64,000 nt of DNA from Pseudomonadota bacterium. GTDB lineage: Bacteria > Pseudomonadota > Alphaproteobacteria > Rhizobiales > Aestuariivirgaceae. This document shows, in pieces, positions 8,646-17,927 of this stretch. Numbering within the stretch: the first letter of the stretch is position 1; each line of letters opens with the position of its first letter. The stretch covers positions 310,001 through 374,000 of the forward strand of contig JAIUNJ010000001.1 of NCBI GenBank assembly GCA_020161855.1, in the 5' to 3' direction. Both the position numbers and the translations under genes were made by a program. Below the pieces are notes generated by a model. It saw only the letters and a list, made by a program, of their open reading frames with translations. It was not told the DNA's origin and ran no database searches.

Positions 8646-9341
8646 TCAGTTGTATTTCAACCAGATGGCCTCGGTCCCGAGGTCCTTGACGAGAGCGGCG
8701 TGGGCCGCTTCCTCTTCTGCGCTGAGACGGGGCGGCAACTGTCGCACCCGCTGAAGCGATTGGCTGGCGCGGGAAACGGCAAGTGTCTTCGGCCGGGCCG
8801 CTTCGGCTGCAACAAGGTCCATCGCAGTCTGCCGGCCGCCGATCAGTTCCAGATAGACTTCCGCCAGCAGTTCAGCGTCAAGAAGAGCGCCATGTTTTGT
8901 GCGCCTGCTGTTGTCTATGCCAAAACGCTTGCACAGTGCATCCAGGCTGTTGGAAGCCATCGGAAACTTGCGGCGCGCGATCTGCAGCGTATCGACCACT
9001 TGACCATAGTCGACAGGCTGGCGGTCGACATAGGACAGTTCGGCGTTGATAAAGCCCATGTCGAACTGGGCATTGTGGATCACCAGCGTTGCCTCACCGA
9101 TAAAGCGCACAAAATCTTCGACGATGGCGGAGAAGACCGGCTTGTCTTTCAGGAACGCTGCAGAAAGGCCATGTACGGCTTCAGCTTCCTTCGGCATGTC
9201 CCGTTCCGGATTGATATAGACATGGAAGGTCTTTCCCGTGGGCACATGGTTGAGGAGCTCAACGGCCCCGATTTCCACAATGCGATGGCCCTCGGCTGCC
9301 GAGAGACCGGTCGTTTCTGTATCAAGGATAATCTCTCGCAT
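8646..9341 (-). CDS. dnaQ: DNA polymerase III epsilon subunit (3'-5' exonuclease)
   Basis: This 231-residue proofreading subunit has the DEDDh exonuclease motifs in order: DTETTGL near residue 7, VIHNAQFDMGF in the middle (ExoII), and HGALLDAELLAEVYLEL (ExoIII) with the catalytic His and Asp. The C-terminal tail of about 50 residues should bind the alpha subunit. Two starts fit: ATG at 9341 and GTG at 9347. I prefer 9341 because GAGGTGAGG directly precedes it. The gene overlaps the end of coaE and is last in the maf-aroE-coaE-dnaQ run. Confidence 0.95.
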   Translation of the reverse strand: MREIILDTETTGLSAAEGHRIVEIGAVELLNHVPTGKTFHVYINPERDMPKEAEAVHGLSAAFLKDKPVFSAIVEDFVRFIGEATLVIHNAQFDMGFINAELSYVDRQPVDYGQVVDTLQIARRKFPMASNSLDALCKRFGIDNSRRTKHGALLDAELLAEVYLELIGGRQTAMDLVAAEAARPKTLAVSRASQSLQRVRQLPPRLSAEEEAAHAALVKDLGTEAIWLKYN

Positions 9342-9343
9342 CC

Positions 9344-9940
9344 TCACCTCTCCTCTTGCCGCCGCAATCCCTCAAGCAGCGCCTTGGTCCTGGCTTCCAG
9401 TTCGTCAAGGCTGCCGTCATTGTCGATCACTATGTCGGCATGCTGGCGTTTTCTGTCATCAGGCCATTGCCGCCTGACGATCGTGTCAAACTTTTCAGGG
9501 GTCATGCCCGGGCGCTGCAGGGCCCGCTTGCGCCGGACAACCTCCGGGGCAACAACCACGACGACCACATCGAAATCCGCTTTCCGGTCTCCCTCAAAAA
9601 GCAGAGGGATGTCAGCCATGGCCAGTTTCTCACCGGCCAGTTCAGCCTTGCGGAAGAACTCATGCTCCTTCTGCCGCACCAACGGATGAACCAGGGCTTC
9701 GAGTTCTGCAAAGAGGGCCGGGTTTTGCAGAAGAATGGCCGCCAGGGCCTTTCGATCAACCTTCTTGCCATGGACGGCCGCACTGAATACGGGAACAAGA
9801 ACGGCTGCTGCCGTTCCATCTTCATAGAGTTCATGAACAGCGCGATCGGCATCAAAGACGGGAATGCCAAGCGCAACGGCAATGCGCGCCACCTCGCTCT
9901 TTCCTGAAGCAATGGAGCCGGTGAGGCCGATCCGCTTCAT
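9344..9940 (-). CDS. coaE: Dephospho-CoA kinase
   Basis: This 198-residue protein phosphorylates the 3' hydroxyl of dephospho-CoA, the final step of coenzyme A synthesis. It starts with the P-loop GLTGSIASGKS (residues 5-15), followed by FDADRAVHEL with the CoaE-type Asp, a lid region with RKRALQRPGMTPEKF, and the C-terminal ADIVIDNDGS. Length is typical for the family. Its ATG overlaps the aroE stop by four bases and its stop overlaps the dnaQ start region, so translation is coupled along the operon. Confidence 0.95.
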   Translation of the reverse strand: MKRIGLTGSIASGKSEVARIAVALGIPVFDADRAVHELYEDGTAAAVLVPVFSAAVHGKKVDRKALAAILLQNPALFAELEALVHPLVRQKEHEFFRKAELAGEKLAMADIPLLFEGDRKADFDVVVVVVAPEVVRRKRALQRPGMTPEKFDTIVRRQWPDDRKRQHADIVIDNDGSLDELEARTKALLEGLRRQEER

Positions 9941-10776
9941 GATCCTGTCCCTGGAGCAATATCGCCGGCCACAATATCATAGAGTTCGTCTGTCACCTCA
10001 GGCCGGATTCCGAACCACAATTCAAATCCCGGAACAGCCTGATGCAGGAGCATTCCGAGGCCGTCGGTTGTCAGGCAGCCCGCACGCTGGGCGTCAGCCA
10101 GAAATGGGGTAAGCAGAGGAACATAGCTGATGTCTGTGACAAGGGCGCCGCGCGGAAGCATGTCGAAAGCAACGGTTAGCTTTGCCGTGTCGGCGATCCC
10201 GGCTGAGGTTGTATTGATCAAAAGGCCGCAGTCTCTGAGGTGATCGTCGGCTTCATGAAGTGCCGCCGCCGCCATCCGCGATCCAAAACTCTCCGCAAGC
10301 TCGGCGGCACGGGCGACTGTCCGGTTTGCGACAGTGACCTGAGCCACCCCTTCCTGCAGCAATTCATCGACAATGGCGCGGGCTGAACCGCCGGCACCCA
10401 GCATGACGACCCTGCGGCCCTTGAGATCAAGCGACGGATTTCGCCAGCGCAGGTTCTGGACAAAGCCGTAGCCATCGCTGGAGGTCGCGCTGAGTTCGCC
10501 TCGAGAAAAGTAGACGGTGTTCACAGAACCGATGCGGCGGGCTCTTTCATCGAGATTTGGGATCAGGCTGGCTGCCCGTTCCTTGTGAGGAAGGGTCACA
10601 TTGCAGCCTGCAAAACTTGCCTCCCGCATGCCGGCAAGAAATGCCTTCAAGCCATCGGGTGCCACCTCAATCTTGTCATAACTACCATCAATGCCGTGGC
10701 GTTTCAGCCAGTATCCATGGATCAGCGGAGAGCGCGAGTGTTTGACCGGGAAACCGATGACGCCTGACCTGATCAT
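9937..10776 (-). CDS. aroE: Shikimate dehydrogenase
   Basis: This 279-residue enzyme reduces 3-dehydroshikimate to shikimate with NADPH. The N-terminal substrate domain has GFPVKHSRSPLIH and GCNVTLPHKE, which carries the catalytic Lys. The Rossmann domain has VVMLGAGGSARAIV and NRTVARA, and the C-terminus has DGLGMLLHQA. The ATG at 10776 is chosen because the conserved IGFPVKHS follows immediately and it overlaps the maf stop (ATGA); a frame open to 10902 adds non-family sequence. Position within maf-aroE-coaE-dnaQ is a common arrangement in this bacterial class. Confidence 0.95.
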   Translation of the reverse strand: MIRSGVIGFPVKHSRSPLIHGYWLKRHGIDGSYDKIEVAPDGLKAFLAGMREASFAGCNVTLPHKERAASLIPNLDERARRIGSVNTVYFSRGELSATSSDGYGFVQNLRWRNPSLDLKGRRVVMLGAGGSARAIVDELLQEGVAQVTVANRTVARAAELAESFGSRMAAAALHEADDHLRDCGLLINTTSAGIADTAKLTVAFDMLPRGALVTDISYVPLLTPFLADAQRAGCLTTDGLGMLLHQAVPGFELWFGIRPEVTDELYDIVAGDIAPGTGS

Positions 10777-11357
10777 GTTTGCAGTTCTCCATGGGAGCGC
10801 AAGAAATCGAGCAATCGCATCAGTGGCAAGCCAAGCATGGTGAAATAGTCGCCGGCAATGTGCTTGAAAAGCTGTGTGCCCAGGCCTTCGAGCCGGTAGC
10901 ATCCGACTGTCTGCAGCACGTTATCTCCCTCCCCTTGCAGGTAGTGCCTCATAAATGCCAGTGAAAAATCACGCATTTGCAACTCTGCGCTGTCAGTGAA
11001 CGACCACAGGATTTCGCCGTCCTGACAACAGGCCACAGATGAATAAAGCTGGTGCACGTCGCCACGAAGCCTGAGAAGCTGCGCTTCGGCTTCAGGCAAT
11101 GACCGCGGCTTATGCAGCGTTTCACCATCATGCTCCAAAGTCTGGTCCGCGCCGATCACAAGGGCTGAGGGACTTGCCGTGGTGACGTGTTGCGCCTTGC
11201 CGGTGGCAAGCGCTAGGCTCAGCGCACGTGGTGAGAGTTTCGCGAGCTCCTGTTGGGCTTCTTCTTCATCAAAATGGCTCGCGATCGTCTGAACCTCAAC
11301 GCCCGCGTCTTTCAGGATACGCAGGCGTATGGTGCTCTTTGAAGCGAGATAGATCAT
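10773..11357 (-). CDS. maf: Maf-like nucleotide pyrophosphatase
   Basis: This 194-residue Maf family protein hydrolyses non-canonical or modified nucleoside triphosphates to monophosphates. The N-terminal IYLASKSTIRLRIL is the SxSxxR-type substrate loop, ALVIGADQTLE contains the conserved Asp, KPRSLPEAEAQL is the KP motif region, and GCYRLEGLG lies near the end. Start choice is uncertain: ATG at 11357 is used, but a TTG at 11381 is in frame. It is the first gene of the leftward operon and its 5' end borders the candidate origin of replication. Confidence 0.88.
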   Translation of the reverse strand: MIYLASKSTIRLRILKDAGVEVQTIASHFDEEEAQQELAKLSPRALSLALATGKAQHVTTASPSALVIGADQTLEHDGETLHKPRSLPEAEAQLLRLRGDVHQLYSSVACCQDGEILWSFTDSAELQMRDFSLAFMRHYLQGEGDNVLQTVGCYRLEGLGTQLFKHIAGDYFTMLGLPLMRLLDFLRSHGELQT

Positions 11358-11726
11358 TCCGGCAATTAGTCGGACTTTCAATCCTGGTGAAAGCAGAACT
11401 TATGAACAGGGGCGTGGATATTGGGCAGAAATCCCAGTCGCAGCCGCCGTCGCTCGCCATTGCCCACAGGTGGGTGTGGATGACTGGCAATCATATTCAC
11501 AGGCTATCCCAAGGGACGGAAGATGGGCATGTCATCGTGCAGAATTATTGGCGGAAGGCCGGAGCGGCCAGATCGTTAAGAAAGTCTTAACAGATTCATT
11601 CAAAGCCGATCTTCATGGGGAAGCCCTTCGGCGCAACGGCAAAGCCGCGGCATCATTTTCCTTGCTATCCACAGGCCAACAGTATCATCAGACTTAGACT
11701 CATTTACTCTTTGTTAAGGAACAGGC
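11358..11726. other. Candidate chromosomal replication origin (oriC) between maf and hemE
   Basis: This 369-base gap codes for nothing supported. It holds five DnaA-box-like 9-mers: TTATGAACA (11400-11408), TTGCCCACA (11460-11468), TCATCCACA on the minus strand (11475-11483), ATATTCACA (11493-11501) and CTATCCACA (11665-11673); four differ from TTATNCACA at one position, the second at two. It also holds a perfect CtrA-type site, two GANTC methylation sites (11593-11597, 11697-11701) and an AT-rich stretch near 11650-11720. The origin of Caulobacter, and reportedly of other alphaproteobacteria, lies beside hemE. Leftward genes are on minus and rightward genes on plus, as expected for divergent forks. 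The assignment is inferred. Confidence 0.65.
11576..11590. promoter_or_regulatory. CtrA-type binding site TTAA-N7-TTAA in the origin gap
   Basis: TTAA at 11576-11579 and TTAA at 11587-11590 are separated by exactly seven bases, matching the full CtrA consensus. In Caulobacter, CtrA bound at oriC blocks replication initiation. The site lies about 135 bases upstream of hemE, so it could also regulate hemE transcription. Confidence 0.6.
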
Positions 11727-12764
11727 GTGGGAAAAGCCCTTCTTGATGTCTTGAATGGAAGGATGCCGGAGCGAAGGCCGGTATGGTTGATGCGGCAGGC
11801 TGGTCGCTATCTTCCTGAGTATCGCGCGGTGAGGGAGCAAGCCGGCTCCTTTCTCAATCTTTGTTATGATCCCGAGCTTTCGGCGGAGGTGACTTTGCAG
11901 CCCCTGCGCCGGTATGATTTCGACGCGGCAATTGTCTTTTCTGATATTCTGATTGTGCCGCAAGGCATGGGTCTTGAATTGAGGTTCGTCGAAGGCGAGG
12001 GACCGGTGTTGCAGACTGTGTCAGATGCAGCGTCGGTGAGGGCGTTGCAGGACGGAAGCGGCAGTCCGGCATTCAAAAGTATCTGTAATACCTTGTCGCG
12101 GGTTCGTCCAAGATTGCTGGGTCATCAAACCCTGATTGGCTTTTGCGGGGCGCCCTGGACCGTTGCGAGCTATGCCATAGAGGGCGGCAGTTCTGACCGG
12201 AAGATTGCGCGGCAAGTGGCCGAGGAGGCTCCTGATTGGTTCGTCGAACTGATCGCGCGGCTCGTCGAATCTTCGACGGCCTATCTTCTGGCGCAGATCG
12301 AGGCTGGTGCAGAGGTTGTGCAGATTTTCGACAGCTGGGCCGGCGAGCTGCCGGGTCATCTACGAGAGCGCTGGGTGATTGCGCCGATTAATGCGATGGT
12401 TGAAACAGTGCGGCGGGAGCATCCAGGTTTTCCTGTAATCGTTTTTGCGCGCGGGTTCGGCGATGATCATGTGAAGGTAGCGCGAGGCACGGCAGGATCA
12501 GCGATTGGTGTCGAGCAGGGCTTGAACCTGGGTGCGTTGTTGGAGGCACTTCCGGCTGGTGTGGCAGTTCAGGGGAATCTGGCGCCCGAGATGTTGCTTG
12601 GTGATGAGGACGCAATGGTTGCCAAGGTAGCTGAGCTTGTGAATTCGATGCCAATCGACCGGCATATCTTCAATCTGGGTCATGGAATCTTGCAGCAGAC
12701 AGATCCCGATCGTGTTTTGCGCATGCTCGAGGTTATCCGCGGCGTCGACGGGGGTCAGCCATGA
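11727..12764 (+). CDS. hemE: Uroporphyrinogen decarboxylase
   Basis: This 345-residue enzyme removes four carboxyl groups from uroporphyrinogen III to make coproporphyrinogen III in haem synthesis. The N-terminal PVWLMRQAGRYLPEYR is the family signature, followed by FSDILIVPQGMG with the catalytic Asp, then GFCGAPWTVASYAIEGG and the C-terminal FNLGHGI. The GTG at 11727 has AAGGA six bases upstream. It directly flanks the candidate origin and its stop overlaps the hemJ ATG by four bases, which couples two haem enzymes. Confidence 0.97.
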   Translation: MGKALLDVLNGRMPERRPVWLMRQAGRYLPEYRAVREQAGSFLNLCYDPELSAEVTLQPLRRYDFDAAIVFSDILIVPQGMGLELRFVEGEGPVLQTVSDAASVRALQDGSGSPAFKSICNTLSRVRPRLLGHQTLIGFCGAPWTVASYAIEGGSSDRKIARQVAEEAPDWFVELIARLVESSTAYLLAQIEAGAEVVQIFDSWAGELPGHLRERWVIAPINAMVETVRREHPGFPVIVFARGFGDDHVKVARGTAGSAIGVEQGLNLGALLEALPAGVAVQGNLAPEMLLGDEDAMVAKVAELVNSMPIDRHIFNLGHGILQQTDPDRVLRMLEVIRGVDGGQP

Positions 12765-13192
12765 ACTATGAATGGCTCAAAGTCGTTCATCTGCTGGCGG
12801 TGATCTCGTGGATGGCGGGGTTGTTCTATTTGCCCCGGCTCTTTGTCTATCACAGCGAGCAGAAGCCCGGGTCCGCTACGGATGAGACTTTCAAGGTGAT
12901 GGAGCGGCGGCTCATGAAAGCAATCATGCGCCCGGCGTCTGTTGTAACTTTGCTGTCGGGCCTTGGTCTTTTGCATATTCTGGCGATGCCATTTGATCAG
13001 ACCTGGCTGTGGCTGAAGCTGGCTGGCGTGCTCGGTCTCGTGATGTTTCATGGTGTTCTGGAGGTTTTTCTGGCCCGTTTCGCAAGGGGTGAAAGGAAGC
13101 GGACGGCGCGCTTTTTCAGGATCCTGAACGAGGTGCCAACAGTGCTGCTGGTGGTGATCGTCATTGCCGTGGTGGTTCGTCCCTTTTCGTAA
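12761..13192 (+). CDS. hemJ: Protoporphyrinogen IX oxidase HemJ
   Basis: This 143-residue, four-helix membrane protein has the HemJ/UPF0093 pattern: the conserved His at residue 10 in [24 protein letters not shown] and a second basic/aromatic cluster around [13 protein letters not shown]. HemJ oxidises protoporphyrinogen IX to protoporphyrin IX in many alphaproteobacteria that lack HemG or HemY. The ATG overlaps the hemE stop. The pairing hemE-hemJ before rho is typical of this class and supports the assignment. Confidence 0.92.
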   Translation: MNYEWLKVVHLLAVISWMAGLFYLPRLFVYHSEQKPGSATDETFKVMERRLMKAIMRPASVVTLLSGLGLLHILAMPFDQTWLWLKLAGVLGLVMFHGVLEVFLARFARGERKRTARFFRILNEVPTVLLVVIVIAVVVRPFS

Positions 13193-13322
13193 ATTCACTT
13201 TCATTGCCCGGATGAAGCTGCTATGGGCCCTGAGTGCCGTGCCCTGCGGCGCTTATCCGTCATTCCCCGCAGACCTGCCGCTTTTGGTACAGTTGTCCCG
13301 GGATTTTCAAAGAAGTTGGATC

Positions 13323-14606
13323 ATGACTGCTATTGCCGATCTCAAAGAGATCAAGCTTTCCGAACTGAAACGTAAATCCGCTGCTGAGCTCGTCAGCCTC
13401 GCCGAAGAGCTTGAGGTCGAGAATGCAAGCGCGCTCCGCAAACAGGAGTTGATGTTTGCGATCCTCAAGAATCTCGCCGCCCGCAACGTGGAAATCATCG
13501 GGTCTGGCGTTGTCGAAGTGCTGCAGGATGGCTTTGGCTTCCTGCGCTCGGCCGAGGCCAACTATCTGCCTGGCCCGGATGATATCTATGTCAGCCCCAG
13601 CCAGATCCGGAAATTTGGCGTCCGCACCGGTGATACCGTGGAGGGCCAGATCCGCAGCCCGAAGGACGGCGAGCGCTACTTCGCGCTGGTGAAGGTCAAC
13701 AGCATCAATTTTGAGGACCCGGAGAAGATCCGGCACAAGGTCCATTTCGACAACCTGACGCCTCTCTATCCTGACGCACGCCTGGAAATGGAAATCAGCG
13801 ACCCGACGCGCAAGGACTTCTCGCCAAGGGTCATCGATATCGTGGCGCCGTTGGGCAAGGGCCAGCGCGGGCTGATCGTTGCCCCGCCGCGCACCGGTAA
13901 GACCGTTCTCCTGCAGAACATCGCGCATTCCATCACCACCAATCATCCCGAGTGCTACCTGATCGTGCTTCTGATCGACGAGCGCCCCGAGGAAGTGACC
14001 GACATGCAGCGGTCAGTGAAAGGTGAGGTCATCAGTTCGACCTTTGATGAACCTGCGACACGCCACGTGCAGGTCGCCGAGATGGTGATCGAGAAGGCCA
14101 AGCGGCTGGTCGAGCATGGCCGTGACGTCGTCATCCTGCTTGATTCGATCACGCGTCTGGGCCGGGCCTACAACACGGTTGTTCCGTCATCAGGCAAGGT
14201 TCTGACCGGCGGTGTGGATGCCAACGCCCTGCAGCGGCCGAAGCGCTTTTTCGGCGCGGCCCGCAACATCGAGCAGGGTGGCTCGCTGACGATCATTGCG
14301 ACGGCGCTTATTGATACAGGCAGCCGCATGGACGAAGTGATCTTCGAAGAATTCAAGGGCACGGGTAACTCGGAAATCATCCTGGACCGGAAGGTGGCCG
14401 ACAAGCGGGTCTTCCCGGCGATCGACATCCTGCGGTCCGGAACCCGCAAGGAAGAGCTTTTGGTCAAGGCCGACGTGCTCAAGAAGACCTATGTGCTTCG
14501 CCGCATCCTCAATCCGATGGGAACGGTGGATGCGATCGAGTTCCTGCTCGACAAGCTGCGCCAGACCAAGGGCAACAGCGATTTCTTCGACTCCATGAAC
14601 GCCTGA
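13323..14606 (+). CDS. rho: Transcription termination factor Rho
   Basis: This 427-residue RNA-dependent ATPase terminates transcription. The N-terminal domain includes [18 protein letters not shown], and the primary RNA-binding fold has [22 protein letters not shown]. The motor domain has a P-loop ([11 protein letters not shown]), Walker B with [16 protein letters not shown], and the R-loop region KRVFPAIDI. The ATG at 13323 gives a family-like N-terminus; the frame is open further upstream but without similarity. It lies between hemJ and mnmE in the conserved origin-proximal order. The stop codon sits inside a 12-bp hairpin that follows. Confidence 0.97.
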   Translation: MTAIADLKEIKLSELKRKSAAELVSLAEELEVENASALRKQELMFAILKNLAARNVEIIGSGVVEVLQDGFGFLRSAEANYLPGPDDIYVSPSQIRKFGVRTGDTVEGQIRSPKDGERYFALVKVNSINFEDPEKIRHKVHFDNLTPLYPDARLEMEISDPTRKDFSPRVIDIVAPLGKGQRGLIVAPPRTGKTVLLQNIAHSITTNHPECYLIVLLIDERPEEVTDMQRSVKGEVISSTFDEPATRHVQVAEMVIEKAKRLVEHGRDVVILLDSITRLGRAYNTVVPSSGKVLTGGVDANALQRPKRFFGAARNIEQGGSLTIIATALIDTGSRMDEVIFEEFKGTGNSEIILDRKVADKRVFPAIDILRSGTRKEELLVKADVLKKTYVLRRILNPMGTVDAIEFLLDKLRQTKGNSDFFDSMNA

Positions 14607-14630
14607 TCCGGCCGGTAGGGCCGGATCAGG
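14602..14630 (+). other. Perfect 12-bp hairpin overlapping the rho stop codon
   Basis: CCTGATCCGGCC (14602-14613) and GGCCGGATCAGG (14619-14630) are perfect inverted arms with a 5-base loop, and the rho TGA (14604-14606) is inside the first arm. No run of T follows, so it is not a standard intrinsic terminator. It could protect the rho message 3' end or limit read-through into mnmE 25 bases later; either role is inferred. Confidence 0.5.
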
Positions 14631-14654
14631 ATATCGTATCGATTCGAATCCGAA

Positions 14655-15992
14655 ATGAATCCCGGCAAGACCATTTTTGCGCTTTCCAGCGGCTCCGGAA
14701 GGGCCGGGATTGCTGTTTTCCGGCTATCCGGGCCTGCGAGCGCTGCAGCCCTGGCTGCGCTGGTGGGCGCCCTGCCCGAACCACGGCGCTTCTCGCAGCG
14801 GCGGCTCGTGGCCTCCGATGGCGGTCTTCTCGATCAGGCGGTTGTCGTCTGGTTGCCTGGACCGGGCACGGCGACCGGCGAAGACATGGCCGAGTTTCAT
14901 ATTCATGGTGGCCCTGCTCTCATTGCCAGGTTGCTACGCGAGCTGTCGGCCATGGCCGGCCTGCGGCTGGCAGAGCCCGGGGAGTTCACGCGGCGGGCTT
15001 TCGACAATGAAAGGCTGGATCTGTTGGAAGTCGAGGGTTTGTCTGATCTTCTGGCGGCCGAAAGCGAAGCACAGCGCCATCTGGCCATGCGGCAGTTCTC
15101 GGGGGAGGTTTCTGGTCAGATCGAGCGCTGGCGCGGCGGTCTTTTCGAATCGGTATCTCTTGTGGAAGCGGCGATTGATTTCGCGGAAGAGGACGATGTG
15201 GCTGGCCGGGCTTTCGGCCAGGCACGAGCGGCAGCGCGGACTCTGCTTGACGAGCTGACTGACGCTCTTGCCGGATCCGAACGCGCGGAAGCCGTAAGGC
15301 GCGGCTTGCGGGTTGTGATCGCGGGTGCTCCGAATGTCGGAAAGTCGTCACTTCTGAATGCGCTGGTGGAGCGCGACGCAGCGATTGTCTCGCCGGTGCC
15401 CGGTACGACGCGGGACATCATCGAGGCATCACTGATGATTGCGGGCATACCGGTGTCGCTGGCAGATACAGCGGGGCTGCGTGATGCGGCTGCCGATGCA
15501 ATCGAAGCGGAGGGCATGGTGCGGACGGCGCGCGCCATTTCCGATGCCGATATCCTTGTCTGGGTGGAGGCTGTGGACCAGCCGGAAGAGCACCCGGCAG
15601 CTTGGACACCTGATCTTGTTGTGTTGAACAAAGCCGATCTCATGCCGCGCGATTCGATTCGGATCAGCAACGATCAAGAGGGCACGGCCCTACTTCGTGT
15701 GTCTGCGAAATCAGGCAGTGGCCTCGATGCACTACGGGCGTGGCTTGGGAAGGAAGTGAGCCGGCGCCTTGACGGTGTTGAGCATGCGGTTGTCGTCCGC
15801 GAAAGGCATCGCATCGCAGTGAGCGAGTCGATTCGGTTCCTTAACGATGCCCTGCAGCGGCGCGAAGATGCGCTTGAGATCATGGCAGAAGATATGCGAA
15901 ATGCCGCGCGTGCGCTGGCATCTTTGACCGGCCGCATGGATGTCGAAGAGGTGTTGGGACGCATCTTCGCTGATTTCTGTATCGGCAAGTGA
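14655..15992 (+). CDS. mnmE: tRNA uridine-5-carboxymethylaminomethyl GTPase MnmE
   Basis: This 445-residue GTPase works with MnmG to install carboxymethylaminomethyl groups at U34 of certain tRNAs. It has the N-terminal tetrahydrofolate-binding domain (TIFALSSGSGRAGIAV, later FHIHGG and EPGEFTRRAF). The inserted G domain has GAPNVGKSSL, DTAGLRD and NKADL. The C-terminal FCIGK contains the functional cysteine. It is about as long as E. coli MnmE. Eight bases after its stop region lies a parS-like palindrome, then mnmG. Confidence 0.97.
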   Translation: MNPGKTIFALSSGSGRAGIAVFRLSGPASAAALAALVGALPEPRRFSQRRLVASDGGLLDQAVVVWLPGPGTATGEDMAEFHIHGGPALIARLLRELSAMAGLRLAEPGEFTRRAFDNERLDLLEVEGLSDLLAAESEAQRHLAMRQFSGEVSGQIERWRGGLFESVSLVEAAIDFAEEDDVAGRAFGQARAAARTLLDELTDALAGSERAEAVRRGLRVVIAGAPNVGKSSLLNALVERDAAIVSPVPGTTRDIIEASLMIAGIPVSLADTAGLRDAAADAIEAEGMVRTARAISDADILVWVEAVDQPEEHPAAWTPDLVVLNKADLMPRDSIRISNDQEGTALLRVSAKSGSGLDALRAWLGKEVSRRLDGVEHAVVVRERHRIAVSESIRFLNDALQRREDALEIMAEDMRNAARALASLTGRMDVEEVLGRIFADFCIGK

Positions 15993-16008
15993 TGTTTCAC
16001 GTGAAACG
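15993..16008. other. parS centromere site 1 (mnmE-mnmG gap)
   Basis: The 16-mer TGTTTCACGTGAAACG matches the bacterial parS consensus TGTTTCACGTGAAACA at 15 of 16 positions. It starts directly after the mnmE stop codon (the TGA ends at 15992). ParB should bind here and nucleate the segregation complex; parA and parB begin about 2.5 and 3.4 kb downstream. Confidence 0.9.
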
Positions 16009-16061
16009 GAGCGGCTGGAATTGCTCCGCCAACGGAAGAGTTATCGACGGGCAGGGTTGTC

Positions 16062-17927
16062 GTGAAAGCAGCATTTGATGTGATTGTTGTGGGGGGCGGA
16101 CATGCCGGCTGCGAAGCTGCCGCTGCCGCCGCACGCGCTGGCGCAAGGACGGCGCTGGTCACCCATCGCTTCGTGACCATCGGTGAAATGTCCTGCAACC
16201 CTGCCATCGGAGGGCTGGGCAAGGGTCATCTGGTGCGCGAGGTCGATGCGCTTGACGGTGTCATGGGTCGCGTTGCCGATGCTGCCGGAATCCAGTTCCG
16301 GCTGCTGAACCGTTCGAAAGGTCCTGCCGTCCGCGGCCCTCGTGCCCAGGCCGACCGCAAGCTCTATCGCCTTGCCATGCAGCAGGCGATGATGGAGCAG
16401 GAGAATCTTGAGATCATCGAGGCTGCCGCTGAAGGCCTGATCCTGAAGGATGGCCTGATCGCAGGTATCGTCACCGAAGATGGCCGGAACATCTCTGGCC
16501 TTGCCGTGGTCCTCACCACCGGCACCTTCCTGAACGGCCTCATTCATCTTGGCGAGAAGAAGATCCCTGCGGGGCGTGTGGGGGAGCCACCTTCACATGG
16601 CTTCTCCCGGCAATTGGCCAGCCTTGGATTGCGCCTGGGCCGTCTCAAGACGGGCACTCCCGCCCGGCTGGATGGTAAGACCATCGCCTGGGACCAGCTG
16701 GAGGAACAGAAGGGCGATGATCCGCCCGTGCCCTTCTCCTTTCTGACCTGGCAGATTACGACCCCCCAGATTTCCTGTTTCATCACGCACACGAGCGACC
16801 GGACACACCGGATCATAGCCGACAACATTGGCCGTTCACCGCTCTACTCCGGTCAGATTTCCGGCGTTGGTCCGCGCTACTGCCCCTCCATCGAGGACAA
16901 GATCCATCGCTTTGCCGACAAGTCTTCGCACCAGATCTTCCTGGAGCCGGAAGGGCTGGACGATGACTCCGTCTATCCCAATGGCATTTCCACCTCGCTT
17001 CCAGAAGAGGTGCAGGATGCCTTCATCAGAACGATTGCTGGCCTTGAGAACGTTCGGATCATCAGGCCGGGCTATGCCATCGAATATGACCATGTGGACC
17101 CGACTGAGCTCGACCATGCCCTGGCGGTCAAGAAACAGCCCGGTCTCTTCCTCGCCGGTCAGATCAACGGCACAACGGGCTATGAAGAGGCGGCGGCGCA
17201 GGGCCTGCTGGCCGGGCTCAATGCGGCCCGCCTTGCTGCAGGTCAACCAGCGGCGCAGTTCGACCGGACCGAAAGCTACCTTGGTGTCATGGTCGATGAT
17301 CTTGTCACCCGTGGCGTCAGCGAGCCCTATCGCATGTTTACCAGCCGCGCCGAGTTCCGCCTCATGCTGCGCGCCGACAATGCCGACCAGCGCCTCACGG
17401 CAAAGGGCATGGCTTTGGGGCTTGTTGGGGCCGGCCGGCACGCCGCCTTTGCCGCAAGGATGGCTGACCTTGACCATGCCCGGGACTTGCTCTCCCGCCT
17501 CAATCTGACGTCGGCCGCCGCCGCCAAGGCCGGTCTCAAGGTCAACCAGGATGGCCAGCGCCGCAGTGCTTTCCAGCTTCTGGCCATGCCGGACGTGAAC
17601 TTCTCAGACCTGACGCGTATCTGGCCGGAGCTTTCGGCCCTCCCGGATTTCGCGCGCGAAGCCATGGAAGCGGACGCCCTCTATTCAGGTTATGCCGACC
17701 GGCAGAAAGAGGAGATCGCTCACTTCCGCCGGGATGACGCGGTCACCCTGCCCCCGGATCTGGACTATGCCGCCATCCCTGGTCTTTCCATGGAACTCCG
17801 CCAGAAGCTCTCCCGCGTGAAGCCCGCAACAATCGGTCAGGCCACGCGCATCGACGGCATGACCCCGGCCGGTGTGACCTGCCTTCTGTTGGCCCTCCGC
17901 AAGCCCAAGGGCCGTAGCGCCGCATGA
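16062..17927 (+). CDS. mnmG: tRNA uridine-5-carboxymethylaminomethyl modification enzyme MnmG (GidA)
   Basis: This 621-residue FAD enzyme is the partner of MnmE in modifying wobble uridines. It starts with the dinucleotide loop [12 protein letters not shown], has the GidA signature region [39 protein letters not shown] and [20 protein letters not shown], and ends in the helical tRNA/MnmE-binding domain. The start is GTG at 16062, since homologues begin immediately before the FAD loop. Its stop overlaps the rsmG ATG. The mnmE-mnmG-rsmG-parA-parB order is a classic origin-proximal block. Confidence 0.97.
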   Translation: MKAAFDVIVVGGGHAGCEAAAAAARAGARTALVTHRFVTIGEMSCNPAIGGLGKGHLVREVDALDGVMGRVADAAGIQFRLLNRSKGPAVRGPRAQADRKLYRLAMQQAMMEQENLEIIEAAAEGLILKDGLIAGIVTEDGRNISGLAVVLTTGTFLNGLIHLGEKKIPAGRVGEPPSHGFSRQLASLGLRLGRLKTGTPARLDGKTIAWDQLEEQKGDDPPVPFSFLTWQITTPQISCFITHTSDRTHRIIADNIGRSPLYSGQISGVGPRYCPSIEDKIHRFADKSSHQIFLEPEGLDDDSVYPNGISTSLPEEVQDAFIRTIAGLENVRIIRPGYAIEYDHVDPTELDHALAVKKQPGLFLAGQINGTTGYEEAAAQGLLAGLNAARLAAGQPAAQFDRTESYLGVMVDDLVTRGVSEPYRMFTSRAEFRLMLRADNADQRLTAKGMALGLVGAGRHAAFAARMADLDHARDLLSRLNLTSAAAAKAGLKVNQDGQRRSAFQLLAMPDVNFSDLTRIWPELSALPDFAREAMEADALYSGYADRQKEEIAHFRRDDAVTLPPDLDYAAIPGLSMELRQKLSRVKPATIGQATRIDGMTPAGVTCLLLALRKPKGRSAA

